Shown: positions 17,001 through 26,665, numbered from the stretch's first letter. The stretch is DNA of 64,000 nt from MADRE3 sp963718195 (GCA_963718195.1 CAVQYQ010000010.1:1-64000), one strand, 5' to 3'. Notes: generated by a model not told the origin, from the sequence alone. Program-made: numbers and translations.

Positions 17001-18450
17001 ATCGATTAAAGAACTCGACCCCTCACGCAACATCGTTCCCGAGCGGGTTAAGACAATCCATATCATGGGTATCTGTGGAACGGCAATGGCAGCGCTGGCA
17101 GGAATGCTCAAGGATCGCGGATTTTACATTACCGGTTCTGACAGCCAGGTGTATCCCCCCATGTCAGATTTTCTTGAACAATTGGGGATTTATCCCTTTT
17201 CCGGGTATCAGCCGGAGAACCTGTCCGGTGAGCCGGATCTCGTCATTGTCGGCAATGTGATCACCAAGATCAACCCCGAAGCGCAGGCACTGGCCGACAA
17301 GGGTATCCCCTACATATCGATGCCGCAGGCACTCGGTCACTTCTTTATAGACTCGCGTCGCTCTCTGGTTCTTGCCGGGACACATGGTAAAACAACATCA
17401 AGCGCCATGCTTGCTTCGGCACTGGATGATCTTGGCGCGGATCCAACCTTTATGATTGGCGGAATCCTGCGAAAATTTAAGTCTAACTATCGTATCGGCA
17501 ACGGCCCTTTTTTCGTTGCTGAAGGAGATGAGTACGATACAGCATTTTTTGACAAGGTTTCTAAATTCCTCCACTACCGGCCCGAAGTCGCCGTCATCAC
17601 CTCACTCGAATTTGATCATGCAGATATTTTTGATAATCTGGAGACCATCAAGAGCTCATTCAGGACGTTCATCACGCTCTTGCCCCCCAATGGTCTTATT
17701 ATTGCCAATTTCGACGATAAGAATGTTGTTGAGGTCGTTGCTGACGCACCCTGCCCTGTCCAGAGCTACGGAACCTCAGCTGACTGTGACTGGCGTATTG
17801 ACCCGATAAGCTATATCTCGGGCTACACCCGTTTCCCGCTTCACTACAAGAATCGGTTTTTTGGAGAAGTGGAGATTCAAAATCCAGGAATACACAATTG
17901 TATGAACGGTACAGCGGTGGCTGCGGTTTTGCACCATCTTGGGTATTCAGCAGAGCGTGTCTTAGCGTCTCTTCGCAGCTTCAGTGGAGTTAAACGCAGA
18001 CAGGAGATCCGGGGAATTATTGACGACACAACGGTTATAGACGATTTTGCCCACCACCCGACCGCTGTTCGTGAAACCCTCCAGGCTCTGAAAGAGGCCT
18101 ACCCGGAAAATCGGTTAATCGCCGTTTTCGAGCCACGGACAAATACCTCCCGCCGGTCCTTTTTCCAGCAGGACTACATTTTCTCATTTCTTCATGCTGA
18201 CCTGTCCCTGATCAGGGAGCCTGAACCAACAAAAGTGATCGATGAAAATGATCGGTTTTCTTCCAGACAACTCGCTCTTGACCTGCACAATCATCAAAAA
18301 AATGCCCGCTCATTTTCTGACACTGATTCTATTATTGACTACCTGAAGGTCACGGCCAGACCAGGCGATATCATCGCCGTCCTGTCCAATGGTGGATTTG
18401 ATAATATCCATGATCGATTGCTGACCATGCTGCGAGAAAGAAATGGTTGA
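16993..18450 (+). CDS. mpl: UDP-N-acetylmuramate:L-alanyl-gamma-D-glutamyl-meso-diaminopimelate ligase
   Basis: A 485-aa Mur-ligase-family enzyme. It has an N-terminal Rossmann-like start IHIMGICGTAMAALAGMLK (22-40), the ATP-binding GTHGKTTSSAML (129-140), the central domain with VITSLEFDHADIF, and the C-terminal DDFAHHPTAVRETL and FEPRTNTSRR motifs. The DHADIF/FAHHPTA combination and start fit Mpl better than MurC, though MurC cannot be fully excluded without alignment. Mpl joins recycled murein tripeptide to UDP-MurNAc, bypassing stepwise addition. This fits the AmpG-like, NamZ-like and AmgK/MurU-like genes elsewhere in the window. Confidence 0.88.
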   Translation: MTESIKELDPSRNIVPERVKTIHIMGICGTAMAALAGMLKDRGFYITGSDSQVYPPMSDFLEQLGIYPFSGYQPENLSGEPDLVIVGNVITKINPEAQALADKGIPYISMPQALGHFFIDSRRSLVLAGTHGKTTSSAMLASALDDLGADPTFMIGGILRKFKSNYRIGNGPFFVAEGDEYDTAFFDKVSKFLHYRPEVAVITSLEFDHADIFDNLETIKSSFRTFITLLPPNGLIIANFDDKNVVEVVADAPCPVQSYGTSADCDWRIDPISYISGYTRFPLHYKNRFFGEVEIQNPGIHNCMNGTAVAAVLHHLGYSAERVLASLRSFSGVKRRQEIRGIIDDTTVIDDFAHHPTAVRETLQALKEAYPENRLIAVFEPRTNTSRRSFFQQDYIFSFLHADLSLIREPEPTKVIDENDRFSSRQLALDLHNHQKNARSFSDTDSIIDYLKVTARPGDIIAVLSNGGFDNIHDRLLTMLRERNG

Positions 18451-18500
18451 ACAGGAATGCGCTGTAGGCTGAAGAGCACCTCTTCCCACACCTGTCTGAT

Positions 18501-18905
18501 CTAGGAGATGTAACAATTCAATTTTTCTCTGATTGATCGCACCAACTGCTGATAATTGACATTGGTATTGCCTGCTTTTCCATTTGTCTCAATGTCATAG
18601 GCAATATCAGCGCACTCCTGGAGACCGAGATTGAGCAGCGCACCCTTGATCGTATGTCCGGCCTTGCCGAGCCGCTCCAGGTCTTGTTGCTCCAGTTCCG
18701 CCTCAAGATTGTCAATATGGTCTGCAAGCGTTTCAATCAGATTCGGCAGCATGGTTGCTATCTGCTCCGGCGGGAGGTTAAAGTGATGGACCAGATAGTG
18801 TTTAATCTCTTCTTGATAGGGGTTTTTTGTCATATTCATGATCTCTTGAATCGTCAGCTGTAACCATTTCCAATAATTCTCATTTCGCAATTGGATGGTG
18901 GACAT
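18501..18905 (-). CDS. HPt-domain phosphotransfer protein
   Basis: A small all-helical protein of 109-134 aa depending on start. It has an HPt signature GKAGHTIKGALLNLGLQECADIA. The His of HTIKG is the expected phospho-acceptor. HPt proteins shuttle phosphate between hybrid histidine kinases and response regulators, but no kinase or receiver gene is adjacent, so the partner must be elsewhere. The longer form (ATG at 18905, with AAAGGTG upstream) is reported. The internal start MTKNPYQEEIKHYL is equally plausible. It converges on mpl and is divergent from tilS. Confidence 0.8.
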   Translation of the reverse strand: MSTIQLRNENYWKWLQLTIQEIMNMTKNPYQEEIKHYLVHHFNLPPEQIATMLPNLIETLADHIDNLEAELEQQDLERLGKAGHTIKGALLNLGLQECADIAYDIETNGKAGNTNVNYQQLVRSIREKLNCYIS

Positions 18906-18996
18906 TGCACCTTTTCAATCTATTCCTTATGATATAACAATCTCTTTTATTTAGGAAATAAAAGCGGGCCCAGATGAACTTTTACCTGGTTTTGGC

Positions 18997-20409
18997 ATGA
19001 AACCACTTGAACAGTCTGTTCTCGATACCATTCAACAACACAGTCTCATCACTGATGACACGACCATTCTGGTTGCTGTCTCGGGAGGTCCCGACTCAAC
19101 GGCCCTGTTATCCGTACTGGTGCATCTATTTCCAGAATCTGTCAAGGCCGCGGTCTATATCGACCACAAACTGAGACCTCTGGAAACAGGTGCCGAGTTG
19201 CAGCATGTAAAACAACTCTGCAACTCATTCAATATAGATTTCGACAGCAGATCTGTCGATGTCCAGAATGTCAGGATGGCCAGTGGAGAATCTCCTGAAG
19301 CCTGTGCTCGAAGACTTCGTTTTGAAGCGCTCGACCAGCTGATGGACCAGCATCAGGCAGATCTCGTCGCCTTGGGCCATACCAGAGATGACCAGGTAGA
19401 AGAGGTCCTGATTCGCTTGATTCGGGGGAGCGGCATGAACGGGTTATCCGGAATGCGCGTCAAGAACAAACATATAATCAGGCCGCTGCTGAACAGCTCA
19501 AAAGAAGAAATACTTGACTACCTGGCCACAGCAGATCTACCTTTCTGCACAGACAGCAGTAACGTATCCCGGGCATATCTTCGCAACAAGATTCGACTCG
19601 AGCTCATCCCACTGCTTGAACAGGAGTTCAATCCATCAATCAGACAGACCGTTCTCAACACGGCCGCTATCCTCAGTGAAGAGGACAGTTATCTGGACGA
19701 GTTGACAGAAAGCCACTATCACCGTGTCGTTAAAGACCGTGCAGCTTCCCTTTCTTCGTCGTATGAACGTTCCTACCGGATAAACGTCTTCATGGAATTC
19801 GCAGCAGCGCTTCGGCGCAGAGTTCTCGAAAAACTGTTCTGGCAGGCAGGCTGCCCGCCAACATTTCAGGCAATCGAGGAAATAATAAAACTGACGGAAC
19901 AGGGACGTACCGGAACGACAATCCATTTCTCCGGCGGGCTACGGATTATCAGGACTGCTGATGAAATTGTCTTTTCCTCCCGCCTCCGCGACAGAAATGT
20001 TCGGCACCGCCAGGCAGACAGCTTTCAAGAGGAAGTAACTATCGTAGGAGTCGGTGAGTATCGAGTCCCGCTGCTGGGGAAAACCCTCTTTATCTCACCG
20101 AGTGACCAGTATAAAACCGGCGAAACCAAGACCCAATATATCGACGCTCACAAGGCACCATTTCCCCTGGTTCTGCGCGCACCTGCTGCTGGCGAGCTCT
20201 TTCATCCCCTTGGGGCACCGGGGAAAAAGAAGATAGCACGCTTCTTCTCAGACAGAAAAATTCCGCAGCATGAAAGATACAGGTACCCTGTTCTGGTATC
20301 TCAAACGGGCAGCGTCATCGCCATACCAGGCATGGCGATCAGTGAGTCTGTGAAGATTTCCGAGAAAACCTCAAAGATCTTGAAGATTTTTTGGAAGCAG
20401 ATGAGTTGA
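18997..20409 (+). CDS. tilS: tRNA(Ile)-lysidine synthase TilS
   Basis: Modifies C34 of tRNA-Ile(CAU) to lysidine, so it reads AUA rather than AUG. At 470 aa it is full length. The N-type ATP pyrophosphatase P-loop is VAVSGGPDSTALL (29-34 SGGPDS). It also has ALGHTRDDQVEEVLIRLIRGSG, IIRPLLNSSKEEILDYL and the SNVSRAYLRNKIRLELIPLL segment, plus a C-terminal TilS domain (ELFHPLGAPGKKKIARFFSDRKIP). The ATG at 18997 gives the usual N-terminus. It converges with selB. Confidence 0.96.
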   Translation: MKPLEQSVLDTIQQHSLITDDTTILVAVSGGPDSTALLSVLVHLFPESVKAAVYIDHKLRPLETGAELQHVKQLCNSFNIDFDSRSVDVQNVRMASGESPEACARRLRFEALDQLMDQHQADLVALGHTRDDQVEEVLIRLIRGSGMNGLSGMRVKNKHIIRPLLNSSKEEILDYLATADLPFCTDSSNVSRAYLRNKIRLELIPLLEQEFNPSIRQTVLNTAAILSEEDSYLDELTESHYHRVVKDRAASLSSSYERSYRINVFMEFAAALRRRVLEKLFWQAGCPPTFQAIEEIIKLTEQGRTGTTIHFSGGLRIIRTADEIVFSSRLRDRNVRHRQADSFQEEVTIVGVGEYRVPLLGKTLFISPSDQYKTGETKTQYIDAHKAPFPLVLRAPAAGELFHPLGAPGKKKIARFFSDRKIPQHERYRYPVLVSQTGSVIAIPGMAISESVKISEKTSKILKIFWKQMS

Positions 20410-20444
20410 GTACAACCTGGAGACTGCAAAGCGTTATATGAACA

Positions 20445-20460
20445 GAGCAGAACGCTGCTC
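20445..20460. terminator. Short hairpin between convergent tilS and selB
   Basis: GAGCAG (20445-20450), loop AACG, CTGCTC (20455-20460): a perfect 6-bp stem with a tetraloop in the 74-nt gap between converging genes. Neither flank has a clean T-run, so termination by this hairpin is uncertain. Confidence 0.3.
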
Positions 20461-20483
20461 GTCTTGATGAGGGTAACCGGTTA

Positions 20484-22415
20484 TCAGCCTTTTTTTCGCA
20501 GAATACGCTTATCACCGACCCTGATGGTCAACTTGGTCCGGTCAAAATATTCAAGAATCGGAATCGAAAACTTCCGGCTCAGTCCGCTCAGGTTTTTAAA
20601 GCGCGGGGCATCTATTTCACCCTCAGATTTCATGAATGCGACAACCTCTGCCTGCAGTTTTGCAAGCGCCTGCGCATCATAATAGAGAGACTCACTTACT
20701 TTTAACAGCACCCCTTCTTTCAAAAGGATACCAAGAACCTCTTTGATCAACGGGTCTGGGTAGTCGCTAAACGCTTCCGCTGTTTCCTTGATTGTGGCAG
20801 TTTTGAGTCCCTTTGTCACATACCAGTCTACCATATCTTTCTTGAGTTTCTGCTCATCTGCCTTCAGGGCTACCTGGTGATCGGTCAACCTGATGACCGA
20901 TTCTTCCTGAACTACCTGCTTTTTGCGTATCAAATCATTGAGGCAATAGGAGAACACCTTGGGATCGACGATCTGCGGGAACCCGGAACGCAACTCTTCT
21001 TTCGACAGACCGTCCTTCAAAGGATTTGCCTTGTGGTAGTGGCCGAGTGAAAGAAGAATCGTCGCTACCACCTCGTCCGCTATCTCACGGAGCACGTATC
21101 GTTGCGTTGCGGAATCGATCACAACCATTCGTTTTGCGGACAACGGCTCGTTAAGAATCTTGCTCAACTGTTTGCCGAACAGACCGGTCCTGATTGCCAG
21201 ATCGCCAAAGGTAAGCCCAGCCATACCTGATTCTTTCAGGTGCAGCAGAACCTTATCTTCAGCAGTTCCAGAAGAAAGCACATCAAAAACCTGACAATTA
21301 TATGCCCGGTCTTTTTCTGTCAGCCGCTTACGCTTCCGGCCCGACTGATTTCCGAGCACCTCGCCACCACCAATAGTTGCAACAGGAGAATAGCTCCTGA
21401 TTACATAGCGATCGCCCGGCCATACTGCGACCGGCTCCTCAAGCAGCAATTGCACAAAAGATTCCTCACCGGGCTTCAATCCGTCACGGTCAAGAAGAGA
21501 TACCCGCCCCATCAGTTCCGCAGTGCCAAGATGCACCCTGACCCGACTGCGATGTTTCAGCGGTTTGGTATTTGATGAAAGATAGAGAATTGAACAGTCA
21601 AGCATGTAGTTGCTGTCGAGGCTGCCCGGGGGCGCAACAACCATCCCTCGCTGGATCTCATCAATATCTACACCCTGGAGGTTGACGGCAGTTCTATGAC
21701 CCGCCTCGACCATATCAACCGCTTCTGAATGTACCTGGATCCCTCGAATTTTTGCCGTTCTCTCGGATGGATAAAAGCGCATCTCATCCCCGATGGCGGC
21801 CCGACCGGAAATGGAGCTTCCGGTGACCACGGCCCCAAACCCCTTCATGGCAAAGACTCGATCTATCGGGAGCCTGAACGGTCCGAACGATTCTGAAAAT
21901 TGATGTTTTTTAACAAGCCGATCGATGGTCTCGATGACCTGGTCAATACCTTCCCCGGTCACTGATGATACGGGGATGATCGGTGCGTCTTCAAGAAAAC
22001 TGCCCTGGCAGAATTCGTTGACTTCTTCAGTGACCAGTTCCAGCCACTCTTCATCGACCATATCTTTTTTGGTAATGACAACTAACCCCTGTTTAACACC
22101 GAGCAATCTGCAGATGTCGAAGTGTTCGCGTGTCTGGGGCATGATGCCTTCATCAGCGGCAATGATAAAGGCCAGCAGGTCCATGCCGGTGACTCCGGCA
22201 ACCATGTTTTTTACGAATTTTTCGTGCCCCGGGACATCGACAATTCCCAGTCGGTGCCCGCACGGCAGATCGAGATAGGCAAACCCCAGCTCAATGGTAA
22301 TTCCCCGCTTCTGCTCCTCCTTGAGTCGGTCGGTCTCAATCCCGGTAAGTGCTCTTACCAGGCTCGTCTTGCCATGGTCAACATGACCGGCTGTACCAAG
22401 AACAATTTCACGCAT
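20484..22415 (-). CDS. selB: Selenocysteine-specific elongation factor SelB
   Basis: Delivers Sec-tRNA(Sec) to in-frame UGA codons that carry a SECIS hairpin. At 643 aa it is full length. It has an EF-Tu-like G domain with GHVDHGKTSLVRALTG (10-25), TDRLKEEQKRGITIELGFA, DVPGHEKFVKNM and TKKD (G4). Beta-barrel domains follow, then a long C-terminal region of winged-helix repeats (about 370-640) that bind SECIS in characterised SelB proteins. Its presence means this organism decodes Sec, which supports the UGA-containing gene at 59754-60092. selA, selD and selC are not in the window. Confidence 0.97.
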   Translation of the reverse strand: MREIVLGTAGHVDHGKTSLVRALTGIETDRLKEEQKRGITIELGFAYLDLPCGHRLGIVDVPGHEKFVKNMVAGVTGMDLLAFIIAADEGIMPQTREHFDICRLLGVKQGLVVITKKDMVDEEWLELVTEEVNEFCQGSFLEDAPIIPVSSVTGEGIDQVIETIDRLVKKHQFSESFGPFRLPIDRVFAMKGFGAVVTGSSISGRAAIGDEMRFYPSERTAKIRGIQVHSEAVDMVEAGHRTAVNLQGVDIDEIQRGMVVAPPGSLDSNYMLDCSILYLSSNTKPLKHRSRVRVHLGTAELMGRVSLLDRDGLKPGEESFVQLLLEEPVAVWPGDRYVIRSYSPVATIGGGEVLGNQSGRKRKRLTEKDRAYNCQVFDVLSSGTAEDKVLLHLKESGMAGLTFGDLAIRTGLFGKQLSKILNEPLSAKRMVVIDSATQRYVLREIADEVVATILLSLGHYHKANPLKDGLSKEELRSGFPQIVDPKVFSYCLNDLIRKKQVVQEESVIRLTDHQVALKADEQKLKKDMVDWYVTKGLKTATIKETAEAFSDYPDPLIKEVLGILLKEGVLLKVSESLYYDAQALAKLQAEVVAFMKSEGEIDAPRFKNLSGLSRKFSIPILEYFDRTKLTIRVGDKRILRKKG

Positions 22416-22439
22416 ATGCAGGACTCAGCTGATAGGAGA

Positions 22440-23069
22440 TTATCTCAGGTAAGGATTTGAGCGGGCTTCTTCTTCCAGTGTCGAGCGGCTTCCCCCATAT
22501 CCATGTCCCGGCCAGACCACAGTCTCGGGTGGCAGGACCAGCAACTTGTTTTTAATTGAGCTGATCAAGTCCTGGTGAGAGCCACCGGGAAAATCAGTTC
22601 GGCCAATACCGCCGACAAACAGGGTATCACCGGTAATCAAATCTGGTTCACTATAAAGGCAAATACCACCCGGCGTATGGCCCGGGGTATGAATGACCTC
22701 GAGCGAAACGGTACCGAATTTGATAAAATCCCCTTCCTTCACCCTGAGGTCAACCGGAGGAGATTCCTCCAGACCAAGCATTGAGAAGTAGTTTTTGATA
22801 TTCGGCTGTGAGAAAAAGTCATCATCATCCTCATGCATGACGATATCACCACCGGCACCTTCTTTTATTTTCCTGTTACCGCAGACATGATCGGGGTGTC
22901 CATGGGTATCGATTACATATTCCACGTCCAGGTTTTCCTGCCTGATAATATCCAGAATCCGCTGCTCATCTCCTCCTGGATCGACAACTGCAGCTTTCTT
23001 GGTTTTCTCGCAGCTAAGGATATAGCAACAGACTCCCATCGTACCTACAATATGCTGTTCTACTTTCAT
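22440..23069 (-). CDS. GloB-like metallo-beta-lactamase-fold hydrolase
   Basis: A 209-aa MBL-fold protein with the metal-binding THGHPDH (about 55-61), HTPGHTPGGICL, GDTLFVGGIGRTDF and a final GHG (WPGHGYGG). The compact length without the C-terminal HAGH helical domain places it with YcbL/glyoxalase II-like thioesterases. The natural substrate is unknown. It lies 24 nt upstream of selB on the same strand and is probably cotranscribed with it. Confidence 0.9.
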   Translation of the reverse strand: MKVEQHIVGTMGVCCYILSCEKTKKAAVVDPGGDEQRILDIIRQENLDVEYVIDTHGHPDHVCGNRKIKEGAGGDIVMHEDDDDFFSQPNIKNYFSMLGLEESPPVDLRVKEGDFIKFGTVSLEVIHTPGHTPGGICLYSEPDLITGDTLFVGGIGRTDFPGGSHQDLISSIKNKLLVLPPETVVWPGHGYGGSRSTLEEEARSNPYLR

Positions 23070-23149
23070 AATCCGCTAACCAGTTGGAATCATAGTTAAT
23101 GAATGGTCAGACCAAAGATCCGACCATGTCAGGACAATAACCAGCAATC

Positions 23150-24109
23150 TCACTTGGCCGAGCTACAGCCGCATCCACAGTCCCCAGCGCTTGCCGACAT
23201 GTTGAGGGTAACTGGAGCCGCTACCGGCGGTAAACGTGTTTCGATAGCGGTGACAATGTTCGAGAAGGCAGAAACGGCCGGGCTGTCTTCTGCAGAAGAG
23301 AGGTATGGTTTACCATCATCTCCGGCGATCACGACTTTCGGGTCCATCGGTACACGACCGAGAAATGGCAGGTCAAATTCTCGGGCCACCTGCTCTCCGC
23401 CGCCTGATTTAAAGATATCGACGGTCTCGTTGCAGTGGGGGCAGACGAAACCAGACATATTCTCAATAACACCGGTAATATCGACCTTCACCGTTTTACA
23501 GAAATTTATCGATTTTCGTACATCGGCCAGTGCAACGTTCTGTGGGGTGGTCACCACGATCGCCTTCACATTCGGAATAGTCTGGGCAACAGAAAGCGGC
23601 TCATCACCGGTTCCGGGAGGAGCATCGACAATAAGGTAATCAAGATCACCCCAGTCCATGTCGGCCACAAACTGCCTGATTGCCTGGATTTTCAGGGGAC
23701 CGCGCCAGATGATTGCTTCATCGCGATCCTTCATCATGTACTCAAGAGAGACGACTTTGAGGTTTTCATTGTATTCAAGAGGCGGCACCAGGCCGTCTGG
23801 CGAATCGGGCGGTTGAATGGTACCTTTCAAATTCAGCATTCGGACCACGTCAGGCCCGTGCAAATCTACATCCATGAGGCCAACCTTGTGGCCCCGCTTA
23901 GCCAGACTTAAGGCGAGGTTAACCGAGACGGTCGATTTACCAACCCCTCCCTTGCCGCTCATGACTAAAATTTTATTTTTAATTTTCCCAAGCGATCTTG
24001 TTATTGCATTTTCCTGCTGCGCAAGTGCCGCCTGTTGTGATTCGTTAGAACCGCATGATGCTGCATTTCCACTGGAGCATGAACTGCTGCTGCCACATGA
24101 TTGAGACAT
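23150..24109 (-). CDS. mrp: Mrp/NBP35-family ATP-binding iron-sulfur carrier
   Basis: A 319-aa P-loop protein with the deviant Walker A MSGKGGVGKSTVSVNLAL (about 50-67), switch DVDLHGPDVVRML, DAPPGTGDEPLS, and the conserved metal-site CPHC (GFVCPHCNETVDIF), where the dimer holds a bridging Fe-S cluster. It has Cys-rich tails at both ends: CGSSSSCSSGNAASC at the start and DCGCGC near the C-terminus. These could carry or chelate extra metal. Mrp proteins assemble or deliver Fe-S clusters. There is no fused DUF59 domain. It probably heads the unit mrp-gloB-like-selB. Confidence 0.93.
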   Translation of the reverse strand: MSQSCGSSSSCSSGNAASCGSNESQQAALAQQENAITRSLGKIKNKILVMSGKGGVGKSTVSVNLALSLAKRGHKVGLMDVDLHGPDVVRMLNLKGTIQPPDSPDGLVPPLEYNENLKVVSLEYMMKDRDEAIIWRGPLKIQAIRQFVADMDWGDLDYLIVDAPPGTGDEPLSVAQTIPNVKAIVVTTPQNVALADVRKSINFCKTVKVDITGVIENMSGFVCPHCNETVDIFKSGGGEQVAREFDLPFLGRVPMDPKVVIAGDDGKPYLSSAEDSPAVSAFSNIVTAIETRLPPVAAPVTLNMSASAGDCGCGCSSAK

Positions 24110-24425
24110 GATACTTCCTCCTGATAATAACCAAACGCTGCGTTCTATGTGTATATTGCTTTTGCAATGGTAAATGACGATACTACCTTAATGCTGGCTG
24201 TACTAATTGCAAACAAATTCATATTCGATCTGATATTTTCCCTATCTGCAGCACAAATTTTTCAACAAGCTCTTTTTGTTGCGTTATTGACCGATAGTCC
24301 GTAATATATTGCGTTTGGCAGCAGGGAGCAAACTCACAGAGATAACCTTCTGTCCCGACGCTGCAACCCGTTCTGTCTGATTTTTGAATGACAGTCTCCG
24401 TGTAAGATAGAGAGGACTCACAATA
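24110..24425. other. Divergent intergenic region mrp / ftsY with an unexplained antisense ORF tail
   Basis: A 316-nt spacer that should hold both promoters. GAGAGG lies before the ftsY ATG. On the minus strand an open frame ends at 24219 with a protein-like tail (GCSVGTEGYLCEFAPCCQTQY, then SITQQKELVEKFVLQIG). No start codon lies between 24425 and the tail in that frame. It may be a gene remnant or chance. Confidence 0.4.
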
Positions 24426-25727
24426 ATGCTTGGTTGGTTTAAAAAGAAACGAAAGGAGGAACCGGCTCCTGATCCGGCTGAACCGGCTGATTTGCAGGCG
24501 GATGAAGAGACCACAGAGGCAGTGGGTCAGGAAGCGATTAAAGCGCCTGCTGATTCCACTGCAGCGACATCGATCCAGCCCCCCAAAGAGCAAACTGACA
24601 AGAACGAAGATGAGCTGGCAGACAGGCAATCAGCTGTGGATATTCAGGGATCTGTTGTTAATGGGAGAGGAAAAGAGACAGAGACAAGCGATCCGCACGA
24701 ACCCGCGGACATTGCAATCGCTCCAATTGAGACCAAAACAGAACCAGTAACCACAGAGGTAAAAGCGAGTCCTGCTGAACAGCAAACACCACCAGCGCAG
24801 AAATCACCATCGCTCTTCAAAAAGCTCTCCGATCGACTGAGCAGAACCAGGGAGTCGTTTACCCACAGAATAGATGAATTGTTTCTCGGTAAAAAACAGA
24901 TTGACGGAGACCTCTTTGATGATCTCGAAGAGTTGCTGGTAACAGCAGATCTTGGCATCTCGACGACACAAGAACTCCTTGAATCGGCGCGCAGGAGAGT
25001 AAAAAGAGATGCGCTATCTGATCCCCAGATCCTCAAAACTATTATCAAAGACAAGATTAAAGCCATAATTGTTGATCATGACCAGCCTGGCGAACTGGTC
25101 ATGCCTGAAGAGGGGCCGTTCGTGATCATGGTCATCGGTGTCAATGGCGTCGGCAAAACCACCACCATTGGCAAAGTGGCCAGAAAATTCCAGAACTCAG
25201 GTCAGTCGGTACTGCTGGTCGCGGCTGACACCTTCAGAGCCGCTGCTGTATCACAGCTGAAGATATGGGGCGAGAGAAACAAGGTGCGGGTCGTCGCCCA
25301 GCAGGAGGGTGCAGACCCGTCTTCGGTTGTTTACGATGCCATGGCAGTAGCGATGAACAAAGAGTATGATGTCGTTCTGGTCGATACCGCCGGCCGGCTG
25401 CATACCCGGGCAAACCTCATGGAAGAGCTCAAAAAGATCAAGCGGGTAATGAGCAAGCAACTTGTCGGAGCACCGCACGAAGTCCTGCTGGTCATTGACG
25501 CAACAACCGGTCAGAATGGTATTTCCCAGGCAGTTCTGTTCAATGAAGCTGTCGGAGTGACCGGTATTGCCTTGACCAAGCTGGATGGTACCGCCAAAGG
25601 TGGCATTGTGGCAAACATTGCAAAAGAATTGAAGACACCAATCCGCTTTATCGGCGTCGGTGAGCAGATAGACGATTTACGTGATTTTGATGCTGATGAA
25701 TTTATCGAAGCAATTTTTGAATCTTAA
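24426..25727 (+). CDS. ftsY: Signal recognition particle receptor FtsY
   Basis: GTPase that docks SRP-ribosome complexes at the inner membrane. The 433 aa comprise an N-terminal acidic, Glu/Pro/Ala-rich A region (about 1-130) typical of Gram-negative FtsY, then the NG domain. The NG domain has P-loop GVNGVGKTTTIGKVARKF (about 238-255), DTFRAAAVSQLKIW, DTAGRLHTRANLMEELKKI and ALTKLDGTAKGGIVANI. The GTPase core is complete. It is followed 44 nt later by a TerB/J-domain protein gene. Confidence 0.96.
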   Translation: MLGWFKKKRKEEPAPDPAEPADLQADEETTEAVGQEAIKAPADSTAATSIQPPKEQTDKNEDELADRQSAVDIQGSVVNGRGKETETSDPHEPADIAIAPIETKTEPVTTEVKASPAEQQTPPAQKSPSLFKKLSDRLSRTRESFTHRIDELFLGKKQIDGDLFDDLEELLVTADLGISTTQELLESARRRVKRDALSDPQILKTIIKDKIKAIIVDHDQPGELVMPEEGPFVIMVIGVNGVGKTTTIGKVARKFQNSGQSVLLVAADTFRAAAVSQLKIWGERNKVRVVAQQEGADPSSVVYDAMAVAMNKEYDVVLVDTAGRLHTRANLMEELKKIKRVMSKQLVGAPHEVLLVIDATTGQNGISQAVLFNEAVGVTGIALTKLDGTAKGGIVANIAKELKTPIRFIGVGEQIDDLRDFDADEFIEAIFES

Positions 25728-25771
25728 TAGAATACCTAATACTTATAATATTTTAAATACGTGAAAACTAA

Positions 25772-26605
25772 ATGAGATATCGACAACAGCAGCCGCCAGG
25801 ATGCGGAGGATGCCTTCTCATCATATTATTGATAGTCTTCGTTTCCGGAGGAGCACCAGCCCTTATTAATCTGATGGGCTTTCTCTTCTTTTCCGGGCTG
25901 GCAAGTATTTTGCTCTTTGTTGCTCTGTTCTGGGGATTCAGTTACTGGGTGCAGCGGCAGGTTTCCACATATGAGTCGTCACAGACAGAGAGTCATAACC
26001 GTTTTGTCTGGCTTCTTGTCCATATACTGGTGAAAATTTCCCAGCTCGATGGGCATGTCTCACGTGACGAGGTACAGACAATTCAACGGTTCTTCCAGTT
26101 GAACCTCCGCTATAACCAAACCCAGATGAACTGGGTTAAAAACCTGATTAAAGAGGCGACAAGCTCCACGGATTCTCTTGAAACTTTATTGCAGGAATTT
26201 CGCTCAACCTTCGCCTACGAACCGCGACTGATCCTGCTGGAGCTCATTTACCAGATCGTCTATACCAAAGATCCCGTTCCTGAAAATGAGCTGGCATCGG
26301 CTCGTAAGATAGCAGCGTTTCTGGAAATATCTGAATATGATCACCGCACTATTGAAGCAAAATATCGCTACCAGAGACAGCGAAGTGCAGATGAATCGAA
26401 TGAATCGGCAGCACGCTATTATGCAACCCTTGGACTCGATGACGGTGCAGACATGGCTGAGATCAAGAGAGCCTATCGCCAGTTGAGCATGAAATATCAC
26501 CCCGACAAGGTGAGTCATCTTGGAGACGAGTTCAAAGGCGTTGCCGAAGAAAAGATGAAAGAACTCAATGCGGCATACGAGTTCTTTAAACGAAAATCTG
26601 TTTAA
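25772..26605 (+). CDS. djlA: DjlA-like membrane co-chaperone (TerB-like plus J domain)
   Basis: A 277-aa protein. The N-terminus is Gln/Pro/Gly/Cys-rich and leads into hydrophobic segments (about 17-68) that anchor it in the membrane. A TerB/DjlA-like helical domain follows (about 75-190, with SQLDGHVSRDEVQTIQRFF). The C-terminal J domain (about 210-277) has ATLGLDDGADMAEIKRAYRQLSMKYHPDKV, including the HPD tripeptide that stimulates DnaK ATPase. The domain order matches DjlA. The client is unknown. It is probably cotranscribed with ftsY. Confidence 0.88.
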   Translation: MRYRQQQPPGCGGCLLIILLIVFVSGGAPALINLMGFLFFSGLASILLFVALFWGFSYWVQRQVSTYESSQTESHNRFVWLLVHILVKISQLDGHVSRDEVQTIQRFFQLNLRYNQTQMNWVKNLIKEATSSTDSLETLLQEFRSTFAYEPRLILLELIYQIVYTKDPVPENELASARKIAAFLEISEYDHRTIEAKYRYQRQRSADESNESAARYYATLGLDDGADMAEIKRAYRQLSMKYHPDKVSHLGDEFKGVAEEKMKELNAAYEFFKRKSV

Positions 26606-26665
26606 ATCAAGCAGGTATCAGACAATTGGTCAGCCACATTGTAACCTACGCGTTTATTTGGAGAT

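Noticed and set aside
20487..20500. T-run at the end of selB as a tilS terminator
   Set aside because: The run encodes the Lys-Lys tail of SelB. The hairpin before it is only weakly paired.
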